From positions 21,381-85,380 of the forward strand of contig NZ_FOAA01000015.1 of assembly GCF_900109495.1 (NCBI RefSeq): a DNA stretch of 64,000 bases, written 5' to 3'. Source of the stretch: Ectothiorhodospira marina. GTDB lineage: Bacteria; Pseudomonadota; Gammaproteobacteria; Ectothiorhodospirales; Ectothiorhodospiraceae. The notes under the pieces are model-generated. The model searched no databases, had not been told where the DNA came from, and was given only the letters and a program-made list of their open reading frames with translations. Below are positions 22,607 through 29,776 of this stretch, piece by piece (the first letter of the stretch is position 1; every line of letters starts with the position of its first letter). A program made the position numbers and the translations under genes.

Positions 22607-22653
22607 GGGGCGGATGGGCCTTGCAACGTGCAAGCCCATCCGCCCCTTTTTTT
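22607..22653 (+). terminator. Strong intrinsic terminator after katG
   Basis: A perfect 13-bp stem (GGGGCGGATGGGC at 22607-22619, complement at 22634-22646), extended inward by TTGCA/TGCAA, is followed by seven T residues (22647-22653). This is a textbook rho-independent terminator 50 bases past the katG stop. It may also face the leftward gene ending at 22710. Confidence 0.92.
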
Positions 22654-22709
22654 GTTATCCAAGCGCTCCCGGCCACTCGCCACCCGGACCGCCAGGGGCT
22701 CTGTTTGCA

Positions 22710-23489
22710 TCAATTTGATGGGATGCATCGTGATGCGGAATATGCCTTCGCATCAGGAAGGAACAAGGTTTCTCCAAAGTGATCTTTCTTGAAATTCTGG
22801 ATCCCCATTTGCGTGGCCTCCGAGCAGGCCCAGTGGATGAAGGCCTTGGCCAGGTCATGATTGACGCCGTGCACATTGCCAGGGTGCATCGGCAAAAGAC
22901 TCATTGGGTTGAGCAGGAGAGGGTGCTGTTGCACTAGCGGTACCAAAGAGATCTCGGCCTTCAAGGTGAGATAGGTCACCCTGTCGATCAATACATGACA
23001 ACCCAGATGGTTCGCTTGTCTTAGGGTGGCCTGATTGCCCTGATGGCCTCGGGAATAGGATTGATATCCTGCCCATCCAGCCTCGATATCGGCGTGTGCC
23101 AGGAGCTCCTTTTCCTTGATGTGTGTGCCTGATGAATCGGCCCGACTCAAGAACGGTAGGCTCTGTTGAGCCATGACCTGGAAGGCTCTCACGGGTGACA
23201 GCTGGCGAATGTCCCCTGGATCATCGGTCGGGCCGAGAATGAGGAAATCGGTAGACATCAGCGCATGACGCCCTGTGGCGTAACCTGCCTGGACAAAGCG
23301 GATTTCCTGCGCGGGTGCATGTACCAGCAATAGGTCAGCCAGACCCTTCATGGCTTTTTCCATGGCCTGGCCGGTTCCCGCTGCGGTGACGCGCACCTCG
23401 ACACCATGCTGTTGGAGAAAACCTTGCGCCAACCAGTCCGTCATCCCTGCTTCCACCGGGCTGATGGTACTCACTAAACGCAAATGCAT
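22710..23489 (-). CDS. TupA-like tungstate/molybdate-binding protein without signal peptide
   Basis: A 259-residue periplasmic-binding-protein fold of the TupA/WtpA type. It has STISPVEAGMTDWLAQGF, then VTAAGTGQAMEKAMKGLADL, LLVHAPAQEIRFVQAGYA and DFLILGPTDDPGD, the conserved anion-binding segments of tungstate-binding proteins. The likely start is ATG at 23489 (MHLRLVST), seven bases after GGGAG; ATG at 23492 or 23507 is possible. None of these gives a signal peptide, so the protein would remain in the cytoplasm. No TupB or TupC lies next to it. It is divergent from the TSUP-DUF364 pair, with a ModE-like operator in between. It may be a sensor or store rather than a transporter subunit. Confidence 0.78.
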   Translation of the reverse strand: MHLRLVSTISPVEAGMTDWLAQGFLQQHGVEVRVTAAGTGQAMEKAMKGLADLLLVHAPAQEIRFVQAGYATGRHALMSTDFLILGPTDDPGDIRQLSPVRAFQVMAQQSLPFLSRADSSGTHIKEKELLAHADIEAGWAGYQSYSRGHQGNQATLRQANHLGCHVLIDRVTYLTLKAEISLVPLVQQHPLLLNPMSLLPMHPGNVHGVNHDLAKAFIHWACSEATQMGIQNFKKDHFGETLFLPDAKAYSASRCIPSN

Positions 23490-23643
23490 CATGTCACTCC
23501 CAATCATTGCACTCAGGGCATCTGCTGTGTTTTAGCAGGATACGGGCCACCTGCTTGTCATGTAGTGCGCGACCCTGTTATTCGGCTTTTCCGGCCCATG
23601 CCTCTGGTCAACTGACGAGTCATTTGTGGGAAAAGGCGCGCAT

Positions 23644-23667
23644 CGTTATGTCATTTTGTATACAACG
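23644..23667. promoter_or_regulatory. ModE-type operator in the TupA-like/TSUP divergent region
   Basis: CGTTAT (23644-23649), 12 bases, ACAACG (23662-23667) forms an imperfect inverted repeat. When the operator at 25551-25574 is read on the opposite strand, the two 24-bp sites agree at 20 positions. The site lies 155 bases from the TupA-like start and 120 from the TSUP start. The rest of this 297-base gap shows no gene. Confidence 0.65.
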
Positions 23668-23786
23668 CTACAACCGGGAGGAGGCTGGAGGCCGCCAGAT
23701 CCCGGAATGACTGTATGGCCCGGATATTGCTTTACAGCCATAAAACATGCTTCTGATCGTTCATTTTGCTTTTTATGGGGGAGTCC

Positions 23787-24623
23787 ATGGCACAGCCGGA
23801 TATCAAGTTGAGCTCAGGGAAGGCGCACGGCCAGGCCTTTGGATGGGGTGCTGCCATCGGCAGCCTCGGGGGATTGATCGGGTTGGGTGGGGCGGAGTTT
23901 CGTCTGCCGGTACTGGCGGCCGTCTTCCGATTCAGGATGCTGGACGCCATCATCATCAATCTCATGGTCAGTCTGGTCACGGTGATCTTCGCCTTTCTGT
24001 TTCGCATCGGTATGACGGGTATCGTCGATCTGCTGCCCTATCTGTGGGTGGTGGCCAATATCCTGGCCGGTTCGCTCATCGGCTCATGGATGGGGGTGCA
24101 TTTCGCCACCCGGGTCAATGAGCGCCTGCTCACCCAGGTGGTGGTCGTCTTTCTGGTCTTTCTGAGTATCGTGCTGATGGGCCATGAGCTGATCTTCAGC
24201 GGACTGGGCCTGGATATTCCCCTCGCTTTGGCGGTGGTCCTGGGGTTCCTGGCCGGGATCGTGATCGGGCTGTTCAGCAGCATGCTGGGGGTGGCCGGTG
24301 GTGAACTCATCATCCCCACCATCCTGCTGCTCTATGGCCTGGACATCAAAGTGGCCGGCACCCTGAGCCTGGCCATCAGCATCCCCACCATCTTGATGGG
24401 GTTGTCCCGCTACCGGGCGCGGCAGACCTTCGATGAATTGAATCAATTCGGTGGCTTCATCGGCTGGATGGCGGCGGGGTCGATCCTGGGCGCCCTGATC
24501 GGTGCCTTGTTGATGGTGTACACACCCAGTACGGCCCTGCATGTGCTCCTGGGGGGCATCCTGCTCATTTCCGCCTGGAAGCTGGCCAAGGTGAAATTGC
24601 GCGCGCCCCAGGAGGCCAGCTGA
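23787..24623 (+). CDS. TSUP (TauE/SafE) family membrane permease
   Basis: A 278-residue integral membrane protein with the duplicated TSUP core: GLIGLGGAEFRLPVLAAVF in the first repeat and MLGVAGGELIIPTILLLYGL in the second, with about eight transmembrane helices. Family members export or import sulfite, sulfonates and other organic or inorganic anions. The start is ATG 23787, preceded by GGGGGAG. It overlaps the next gene by one base (TGATG), so the two are coupled. Placement under a ModE-like operator suggests a role in oxyanion homeostasis, for example molybdate, tungstate or sulfite, but the substrate is not shown by sequence. Confidence 0.83.
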   Translation: MAQPDIKLSSGKAHGQAFGWGAAIGSLGGLIGLGGAEFRLPVLAAVFRFRMLDAIIINLMVSLVTVIFAFLFRIGMTGIVDLLPYLWVVANILAGSLIGSWMGVHFATRVNERLLTQVVVVFLVFLSIVLMGHELIFSGLGLDIPLALAVVLGFLAGIVIGLFSSMLGVAGGELIIPTILLLYGLDIKVAGTLSLAISIPTILMGLSRYRARQTFDELNQFGGFIGWMAAGSILGALIGALLMVYTPSTALHVLLGGILLISAWKLAKVKLRAPQEAS

Positions 24624-25408
24624 TGCATCCCAGCCCCTGGTCGATCTACGAACGGCTGGAAGAGGCCGCCGCCGGGAAAGCTCGCGTCCGGGAGGTGCTC
24701 ATCGGTCTCACCTGGACCCTGTGCGAGAGTGATCAGGGGTTTGGCCTGGCCATGAGCCCGTTCCACGGCACCCGCACGCTGCCCTGGCCGGGCACGCTGG
24801 CGGGCCGCTCAGTGCGTGAACTAAGCCCCTGGATACGCTCATGGAATCCCCACGAGGCCGTCGTGGGCATGGCCGCCATCAACGCGGTGATCAATCCCGG
24901 CTCCCCGCTTGCCGCTGCGGCCACGCCCATTCCGGTTCAGGGGTCCGCGAATCTGGCGGTATTTCAGCATTTTGCCCCGCAACTCGTCGGGCGCCGCGTG
25001 GTGGTCGTGGGGCGCTACCCGGGGCTGGACTCCCTGGCCCTGGACTGTCAGTTGACGGTGCTGGAACGTCAGCCCGGCGCCGATGATCTGCCCGACCCGG
25101 CTGCCGAGTATGTGCTGGGAGAGGCAGACTGGGTCTTTCTGACCGCCACCAGCCTGATCAACAAGACCTTTCCCCGCTTGGCCGCCTGTGCCCGGGGGGC
25201 CACCCTGGTGCTCATGGGCCCCACGGTCCCATGGCTTGGGGCGTTGGCGGACTGGGGCGTGGACTATCTGGCGGGGGTGCACGTGGTGGACGGCACGCAC
25301 CTGCGACAAACGGTGGGCGAGGGGGGCGGTACACGGATCTTTGAGACGGGGGTTCGCTATGCCGTGATCCGTTTGATGCAGAACGGCGACCCCTGTCCTT
25401 GTTTGTAG
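24623..25408 (+). CDS. DUF4213/DUF364 putative metal-chelation protein
   Basis: A 261-residue cytoplasmic protein. The N-terminal part (VREVLIGLTWTLCESDQGFGLAMSPF) fits DUF4213, and the C-terminal Rossmann-like half (VGRRVVVVGRYPGLDSLA, then GEADWVFLTATSLINKTFPRL and GATLVLMGPTVPW) fits DUF364, annotated as putative heavy-metal chelation. It is coupled to the TSUP gene. It ends with a Cys-Pro-Cys motif (DPCPCL). Relatives are found beside metal and molybdate transport genes. Biochemical role unknown. Confidence 0.8.
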   Translation: MHPSPWSIYERLEEAAAGKARVREVLIGLTWTLCESDQGFGLAMSPFHGTRTLPWPGTLAGRSVRELSPWIRSWNPHEAVVGMAAINAVINPGSPLAAAATPIPVQGSANLAVFQHFAPQLVGRRVVVVGRYPGLDSLALDCQLTVLERQPGADDLPDPAAEYVLGEADWVFLTATSLINKTFPRLAACARGATLVLMGPTVPWLGALADWGVDYLAGVHVVDGTHLRQTVGEGGGTRIFETGVRYAVIRLMQNGDPCPCL

Positions 25409-25550
25409 TAAAGCCCACACGCCGCTAGCTGTTGGATATGAAGATAAATAATATTTAAAACAGTAATTTAGGTTTGTTGAGTACAGTTGGCCCGAAACAT
25501 GCATAATCAACATCCGGCACGCAGTGCATTTTCCCCGGCTGCATGTCATG

Positions 25551-25574
25551 CGTTATATACAGAAAAACATAACG
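25551..25574. promoter_or_regulatory. ModE operator upstream of modE
   Basis: CGTTAT (25551-25556) and ATAACG (25569-25574) form a perfect 6-bp inverted repeat with 12 bases between, including the CGTTATAT half-site typical of ModE boxes. It lies 20 bases before the modE start and would block transcription of modE-modABC-nifQ when ModE is loaded with molybdate. The region upstream (25409-25550) is AT-rich and has TTGAGT (25477-25482) and CATAAT (25502-25507) as possible, poorly spaced promoter hexamers. Confidence 0.75.
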
Positions 25575-25593
25575 ACAACCCACAAGGTCCCCC

Positions 25594-26391
25594 ATGCAAC
25601 CGGAAATCGAAGGTCAGTTCTGGTTCAAGCTGCAAGGCAAGCCCTTTCTGGGCAGCGCCCGGATTCAGCTGCTTGAGCAGGTGGCGGCCACCGGCTCCAT
25701 CTCGGCGGCCGCGCGTGCCATCGGCATGAGCTACAAGGCGGCCTGGGATGCCATCGACGCCATGAACAACCTGTCTGATCAGCCCCTGCTGAAACGCCAG
25801 GCGGGTGGACGCCATGGTGGCGGCACCCGGCTCACGGCCCATGGCGAGCAGGTGATTGCCCAGTACCGGGCGGCCGAGAAGGCCTACCAGGCGTTTCTGG
25901 AGCACATGGCCCAGTCCACCGGCGAACTGGGGGATGTCTGGACACTGATGAGGAAACTCTCCATGCGTACGACAGCAAGAAATCACTATCAGGGCAAGGT
26001 CTCCCGGATCACGCAAGGCGCGGTCAGCGATGAGGTGACAGTGGACATCGGCCAGGGCCTGGAGGTCCACGCGGTGGTCACCCACGAGGCAGGGCAGGAG
26101 CTGGGTCTGGAGCAGGGCAGGGCGGTCCATGTGCTGATCAAGTCCTCGTTCGTGGTCCTGGGCGAGGTCACCGGCGACATGCGCGTGTCCGCCCGCAACC
26201 GTCTGCCGGGTACCGTCGCCCACGTGGAGGCCGGCCCGGTGAACGCGGAGGTCAAGCTGGACCTGGGTCATGGCCGTGTGCTCACCGCCATCGTCACCCG
26301 AGAGGCCCTGGACGAGGGCTGGCTCACCCAGGGGGCCGAGGCCTGCGCCCTGATCAAGGCCTCCCACGTGCTGTTGGCCGTCAACGACTGA
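25594..26391 (+). CDS. modE: Molybdate-responsive regulator ModE
   Basis: A 265-residue protein with an N-terminal winged helix (ARIQLLEQVAATGSISAAAR and GMSYKAAWDAIDAMNNL) and two C-terminal molybdate-binding Mop domains: RTTARNHYQGKVSRITQG and SARNRLPGTVAHVEAGPV. This is the complete ModE architecture: the Mop pair binds molybdate or tungstate, and the helix-turn-helix then represses molybdate uptake. It is first in a modE-modA-modB-modC-nifQ cluster and sits directly behind its own probable operator, which implies autoregulation. Confidence 0.95.
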   Translation: MQPEIEGQFWFKLQGKPFLGSARIQLLEQVAATGSISAAARAIGMSYKAAWDAIDAMNNLSDQPLLKRQAGGRHGGGTRLTAHGEQVIAQYRAAEKAYQAFLEHMAQSTGELGDVWTLMRKLSMRTTARNHYQGKVSRITQGAVSDEVTVDIGQGLEVHAVVTHEAGQELGLEQGRAVHVLIKSSFVVLGEVTGDMRVSARNRLPGTVAHVEAGPVNAEVKLDLGHGRVLTAIVTREALDEGWLTQGAEACALIKASHVLLAVND

Positions 26392-26424
26392 AGTCTACTA
26401 TTCCAATCAAGCAGAGGATGACCC

Positions 26425-27186
26425 ATGAAACCCGTACAACTTGTCGTCTTTGCCACTCTCCTGGGCATTGGTATCACAACAGCCACCGCCGCTGAACTCC
26501 GAGCTGCCGTGGCCGCGAATTTTCTCGGCACTGCACAAACGCTGACTGCCGCCTACGAGGAAAAGACCGGCCACACGATCCACATCAGCGCCGGTTCATC
26601 GGGTGCCCTGTATGCCCAGATCAGCAATGGTGCGCCCTTTGATCTGTTCTTCTCGGCCGATGCCCGTCGTCCGGAAACACTGGTGACGGACGGCGTGGCG
26701 CTGGAGGAGACCCGGTTCACCTACGCCGTCGGTGTGCCCGTCCTGTGGTCCAGTCGGACGGATTACATGGACGACCCCGAAACCTTGCTACACAACGGAG
26801 ATTTTCGTTTTCTGACCATTGCCGACCCCAGAAATGCGCCCTATGGCGTGGCCGCCCAGCAGATTCTCGGAGGCATGGGTGTCTGGGATGCACTGAACGA
26901 GGAGGGTCGGCTGGCGCGGGCCCAGTCCATCGGCCAGGCCTACAGTCAGGTGGCCTCGGGGGCGGCGGAACTGGGGTTCGTCGCCCTGTCCCAGGTCAAG
27001 GCCGACGATGGCTCCATCCCTGGGTCCCACTGGATTCCATCCGCGGAGTTATTCGAGCCCATCGAACAGCAGGCAGTGATTCTCAAGCGAGCTGCCGACA
27101 TGGATGTGGCTCGGGAGTTCATGGCCTGGATGCGGAGCCCGGAAGCCGTGCGGATGATTGAAGCCGCAGGTTACAGCGTACCCTGA
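26425..27186 (+). CDS. modA: Molybdate ABC transporter substrate-binding protein ModA
   Basis: A 253-residue periplasmic binding protein. A signal peptide covers about residues 1-22 (VVFATLLGIGITTATA), then ELRAAVAANFLGTAQTL, the ligand-binding loops SAGSSGALYAQISNGAPFD and FFSADARRPETLV, and near the end VAREFMAWMRSPEAVRMIEAAGY. It delivers molybdate to ModBC. It follows modE by 33 bases with AGAGGATG as a ribosome-binding sequence. Confidence 0.95.
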   Translation: MKPVQLVVFATLLGIGITTATAAELRAAVAANFLGTAQTLTAAYEEKTGHTIHISAGSSGALYAQISNGAPFDLFFSADARRPETLVTDGVALEETRFTYAVGVPVLWSSRTDYMDDPETLLHNGDFRFLTIADPRNAPYGVAAQQILGGMGVWDALNEEGRLARAQSIGQAYSQVASGAAELGFVALSQVKADDGSIPGSHWIPSAELFEPIEQQAVILKRAADMDVAREFMAWMRSPEAVRMIEAAGYSVP

Positions 27187-27280
27187 CCCGTCATGCCTGC
27201 CCGACGCCCGGAGCGACCCTTTGCACCGGGCATCGGGCATCGGGTAGGACCTTCATTGACCCCCGATTACTTCGGATACC

Positions 27281-27979
27281 ATGATGCCGATATCGTTATC
27301 TCCCCAAGATGTCACGGCCCTTTGGGTCACCTTCAAGCTTGCGGTCATCAGTACATCCATATTGCTGGTGCTTTGTGCACCAGTGGCCTGGTGGCTTGCC
27401 CACACTCAATGGCGAGGCAAGGTGGTCGTGGAAGCACTGGTCATGTTGCCACTGGTTCTGCCCCCCACCGTGCTCGGGTTTTATCTTTTGCTCTTGCTGG
27501 GACCTCATGGGTGGGTGGGGGGGACCCTAGAATCCATGGGTTTCCAGCATCTGGCCTTCAGTTTTACCGGCCTGGTCATCGGTTCCATGATTTATTCCCT
27601 GCCGTTTGTCATGCAACCACTCACCAATGCCTTCCAGGCGACCGGCAAGCGTGTGCTGGAGGTGGCTTCCACCTTGCGGGCTTCGCCGCTGGATCGTTTC
27701 TTCACTGTGGTGGCTCCACTGGCAAGACGAGGGTTTCTCACCGCTGCTGTGCTCTCCTTTGCACACACTCTGGGTGAATTTGGCGTCATCATCATGGTGG
27801 GTGGCAACATTCCCGGTCAGACCCAGGTGGCCTCCATCGCCATCTACGATCATGTGGAGGCCATGGATTATCAGTCGGCACACGCGCTGGCCCTGATTCT
27901 GGTGGTGCTCTCGTTTTCGCTGCTGCTGGCTGTCTATGCATTAAATCGGAAATTCAAGGTGGTGGGGGTGGCGTCATGA
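27281..27979 (+). CDS. modB: Molybdate ABC transporter permease ModB
   Basis: A 232-residue inner-membrane permease with five or six transmembrane segments. The conserved binding-protein-dependent transport motif EVASTLRASPLDRFFTVVAP is present (about residues 127-146), along with LVLPPTVLGFYLLLLLG and HTLGEFGVIIMVGGNIPG. The start is one of two tandem ATGs at 27281 and 27284. The 94-base gap after modA has no gene and no second ModE box. modC overlaps the stop by four bases. Confidence 0.95.
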   Translation: MMPISLSPQDVTALWVTFKLAVISTSILLVLCAPVAWWLAHTQWRGKVVVEALVMLPLVLPPTVLGFYLLLLLGPHGWVGGTLESMGFQHLAFSFTGLVIGSMIYSLPFVMQPLTNAFQATGKRVLEVASTLRASPLDRFFTVVAPLARRGFLTAAVLSFAHTLGEFGVIIMVGGNIPGQTQVASIAIYDHVEAMDYQSAHALALILVVLSFSLLLAVYALNRKFKVVGVAS

Positions 27980-29043
27980 GCATCCAGGCCAGATTCCATC
28001 TGCAGCGGGGCGCATTTTCTCTGGATGTGGATCTCCACATCCCCGGGCGAGGGGTCACCGCCCTGTTCGGTCGCTCGGGTTCCGGCAAGACCACCATCCT
28101 GCGTTGTCTGGCGGGCCTGGAGCGCATACAAGAGGCGCACCTGCAATTCAACGGAGATCTCTGGCAGGGTGGGGAATACTTCATGCCGGTGCATCAGCGG
28201 CCCCTGGGGTACGTTTTCCAGGAAGCGAGCCTGTTTCCGCACCTCAGCGTCAGGCATAACCTGCTCTACGGATTCAAGCGCATTGCCGCCGAGGAACGCC
28301 GCGTACAACTGAATGATGTGGTGAGTCTGCTGGGGCTGGAGAGCTTGCTGAGCCGATTTCCGGATGCGCTATCTGGCGGTCAGCGTCAACGGGTGGCCAT
28401 TGGCAGGGCTCTGCTCACCAGTCCTCGACTACTGCTCATGGACGAGCCCATGGTGTCTCTGGACGAGACCAGCAAGGGGGAAATACTGCCCTACCTGGAG
28501 CGGTTACGGGATGAGCTTTCCATCCCGGTGGTCTACGTCAGCCACGCCATCGAGGAAGTGGCCCGCCTGGCGGACCACATGGTGTTGCTGGAGAATGGTC
28601 GCGCCCTGGCTCAGGGCCCGCTGCAGGCCCTGCTCACCCGCACCGACCTACCTCTGGCACACAGCGAACAGGCCTCGGCGGTGATCGAGGGCACGGTGGC
28701 CGCGCACCACGAGCCCGATCATCTGACGGAAATGGCCTTCCCCGGCGGCACTTTGCTCATCTCTCATCAAGACCGTGCCATTGGAACCCCCTTGAGAGTG
28801 CGCATCCTGGCACGGGATGTCTCCGTGGCTCTGGAGCGCCCCGAGTCCAGTAGCGTGCTCAACTCGATTCCGGCGAAAATCACACAGATCAGTGAGGATC
28901 CCCACCCGGGTCATGTCATCCTGAATCTGGCGGCGGGAGAGCATCATTTACTGGCCAGGATCAGCGCCTGCTCCTGCCGGCAATTGGACCTGTCCCCGGG
29001 CCAATCCATATGGGCGATGGTCAAGGGCATTGCCGTCGCATGA
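27976..29043 (+). CDS. modC: Molybdate ABC transporter ATP-binding protein ModC
   Basis: A 355-residue ATPase with Walker A GRSGSGKTTIL (about residues 33-43), the signature LSGGQRQRVAIGRAL, Walker B LLLMDEP and the H-loop VVYVSHAIEEV. The C-terminal region (about residues 285-355) is a Mop/TOBE domain (SVLNSIPAKITQISEDPHPG) that can bind the oxyanion and give trans-inhibition. It overlaps modB and nifQ by four bases on either side (ATGA), so modB-modC-nifQ is tightly coupled. Confidence 0.96.
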   Translation: MSIQARFHLQRGAFSLDVDLHIPGRGVTALFGRSGSGKTTILRCLAGLERIQEAHLQFNGDLWQGGEYFMPVHQRPLGYVFQEASLFPHLSVRHNLLYGFKRIAAEERRVQLNDVVSLLGLESLLSRFPDALSGGQRQRVAIGRALLTSPRLLLMDEPMVSLDETSKGEILPYLERLRDELSIPVVYVSHAIEEVARLADHMVLLENGRALAQGPLQALLTRTDLPLAHSEQASAVIEGTVAAHHEPDHLTEMAFPGGTLLISHQDRAIGTPLRVRILARDVSVALERPESSSVLNSIPAKITQISEDPHPGHVILNLAAGEHHLLARISACSCRQLDLSPGQSIWAMVKGIAVA

Positions 29044-29684
29044 GTGCCGCGATCCCATCATCCATGAGCGAGGGTCCTGTCATGGCATCCAATTCTCATC
29101 CGCTGGCCGACCCGAACACGCACCGGCGTGACCGTTTGCTGGCATTGCCAGGGCGGGGTGACCCCTTCGACCGCCACGTGCTGGCCTGCGCCCTGGCGGC
29201 GGCGCTGGAAGACGTGGAGCAGTCCCGGGAGGCCTCCTTGAATGCAAGCCTGGGGCTCCCCGCCGACCGGCTGGACCACCTGCTGGATCAGTGCTTCCCT
29301 GGCTTTGACGCACTGGAGCCCGAAGTCACACGGGACGGTGAGGCGGGCGAGGGCGCCATCGAGGAGGCAGACCTTCGCAGCCTGCTGATTGATCATGTCT
29401 CGCATCCAGGCGATGTGGCCCTATGGCTGGCGCACATCATTGCACGTCGTGCCCTCAAACCGGGCCATCTATGGCAGGGCCTGGGGCTGGATGTGCGTGC
29501 GCAGCTTTCCACCCTGATGACGCGACATTTCCCCGCCTTGGCGGATCAGAACGTGCACAACATGCGCTGGAAGAAGTTCTTCTACCGTCAGCTATGTGGC
29601 CGGGAAGGCATACCGATCTGCAAGTCCCCGGTGTGTGGGGATTGTCCGGATTACCGGGCGTGTTTCATGCCGGATAATGATTGA
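29040..29684 (+). CDS. nifQ: NifQ-family molybdenum donor protein
   Basis: A 214-residue protein whose C-terminus carries NifQ hallmarks: MRWKKFFYRQLCGREGIP followed by the cysteine motif C-x4-C-x2-C-x5-C (ICKSPVCGDCPDYRACF). NifQ holds a Mo-Fe-S cluster and delivers molybdenum for nitrogenase FeMo-cofactor assembly. The start is ATG 29040, overlapping the modC stop as ATGA. Finding it as the last gene of a mod operon links molybdate uptake directly to cofactor synthesis; no other nif gene is in the window. The N-terminal 25 residues are poorly conserved, and a later start (29079, MASNSHP) is possible. Confidence 0.87.
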   Translation: MSAAIPSSMSEGPVMASNSHPLADPNTHRRDRLLALPGRGDPFDRHVLACALAAALEDVEQSREASLNASLGLPADRLDHLLDQCFPGFDALEPEVTRDGEAGEGAIEEADLRSLLIDHVSHPGDVALWLAHIIARRALKPGHLWQGLGLDVRAQLSTLMTRHFPALADQNVHNMRWKKFFYRQLCGREGIPICKSPVCGDCPDYRACFMPDND

Positions 29685-29776
29685 CTCCATGCGACCGTGG
29701 CCGGCATTACGGTACACTCGGGGGTTTGACATCAGCCATCTTGCCGAAATGCGCTCGGCTTTGGAGTTCTCCTCCC

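Noticed and set aside
27281..27310. A third ModE box (CGTTAT at 27294) before modB
   Set aside because: No matching half-site ATAACG or ACAACG lies 12 bases on; it is inside the start of modB.
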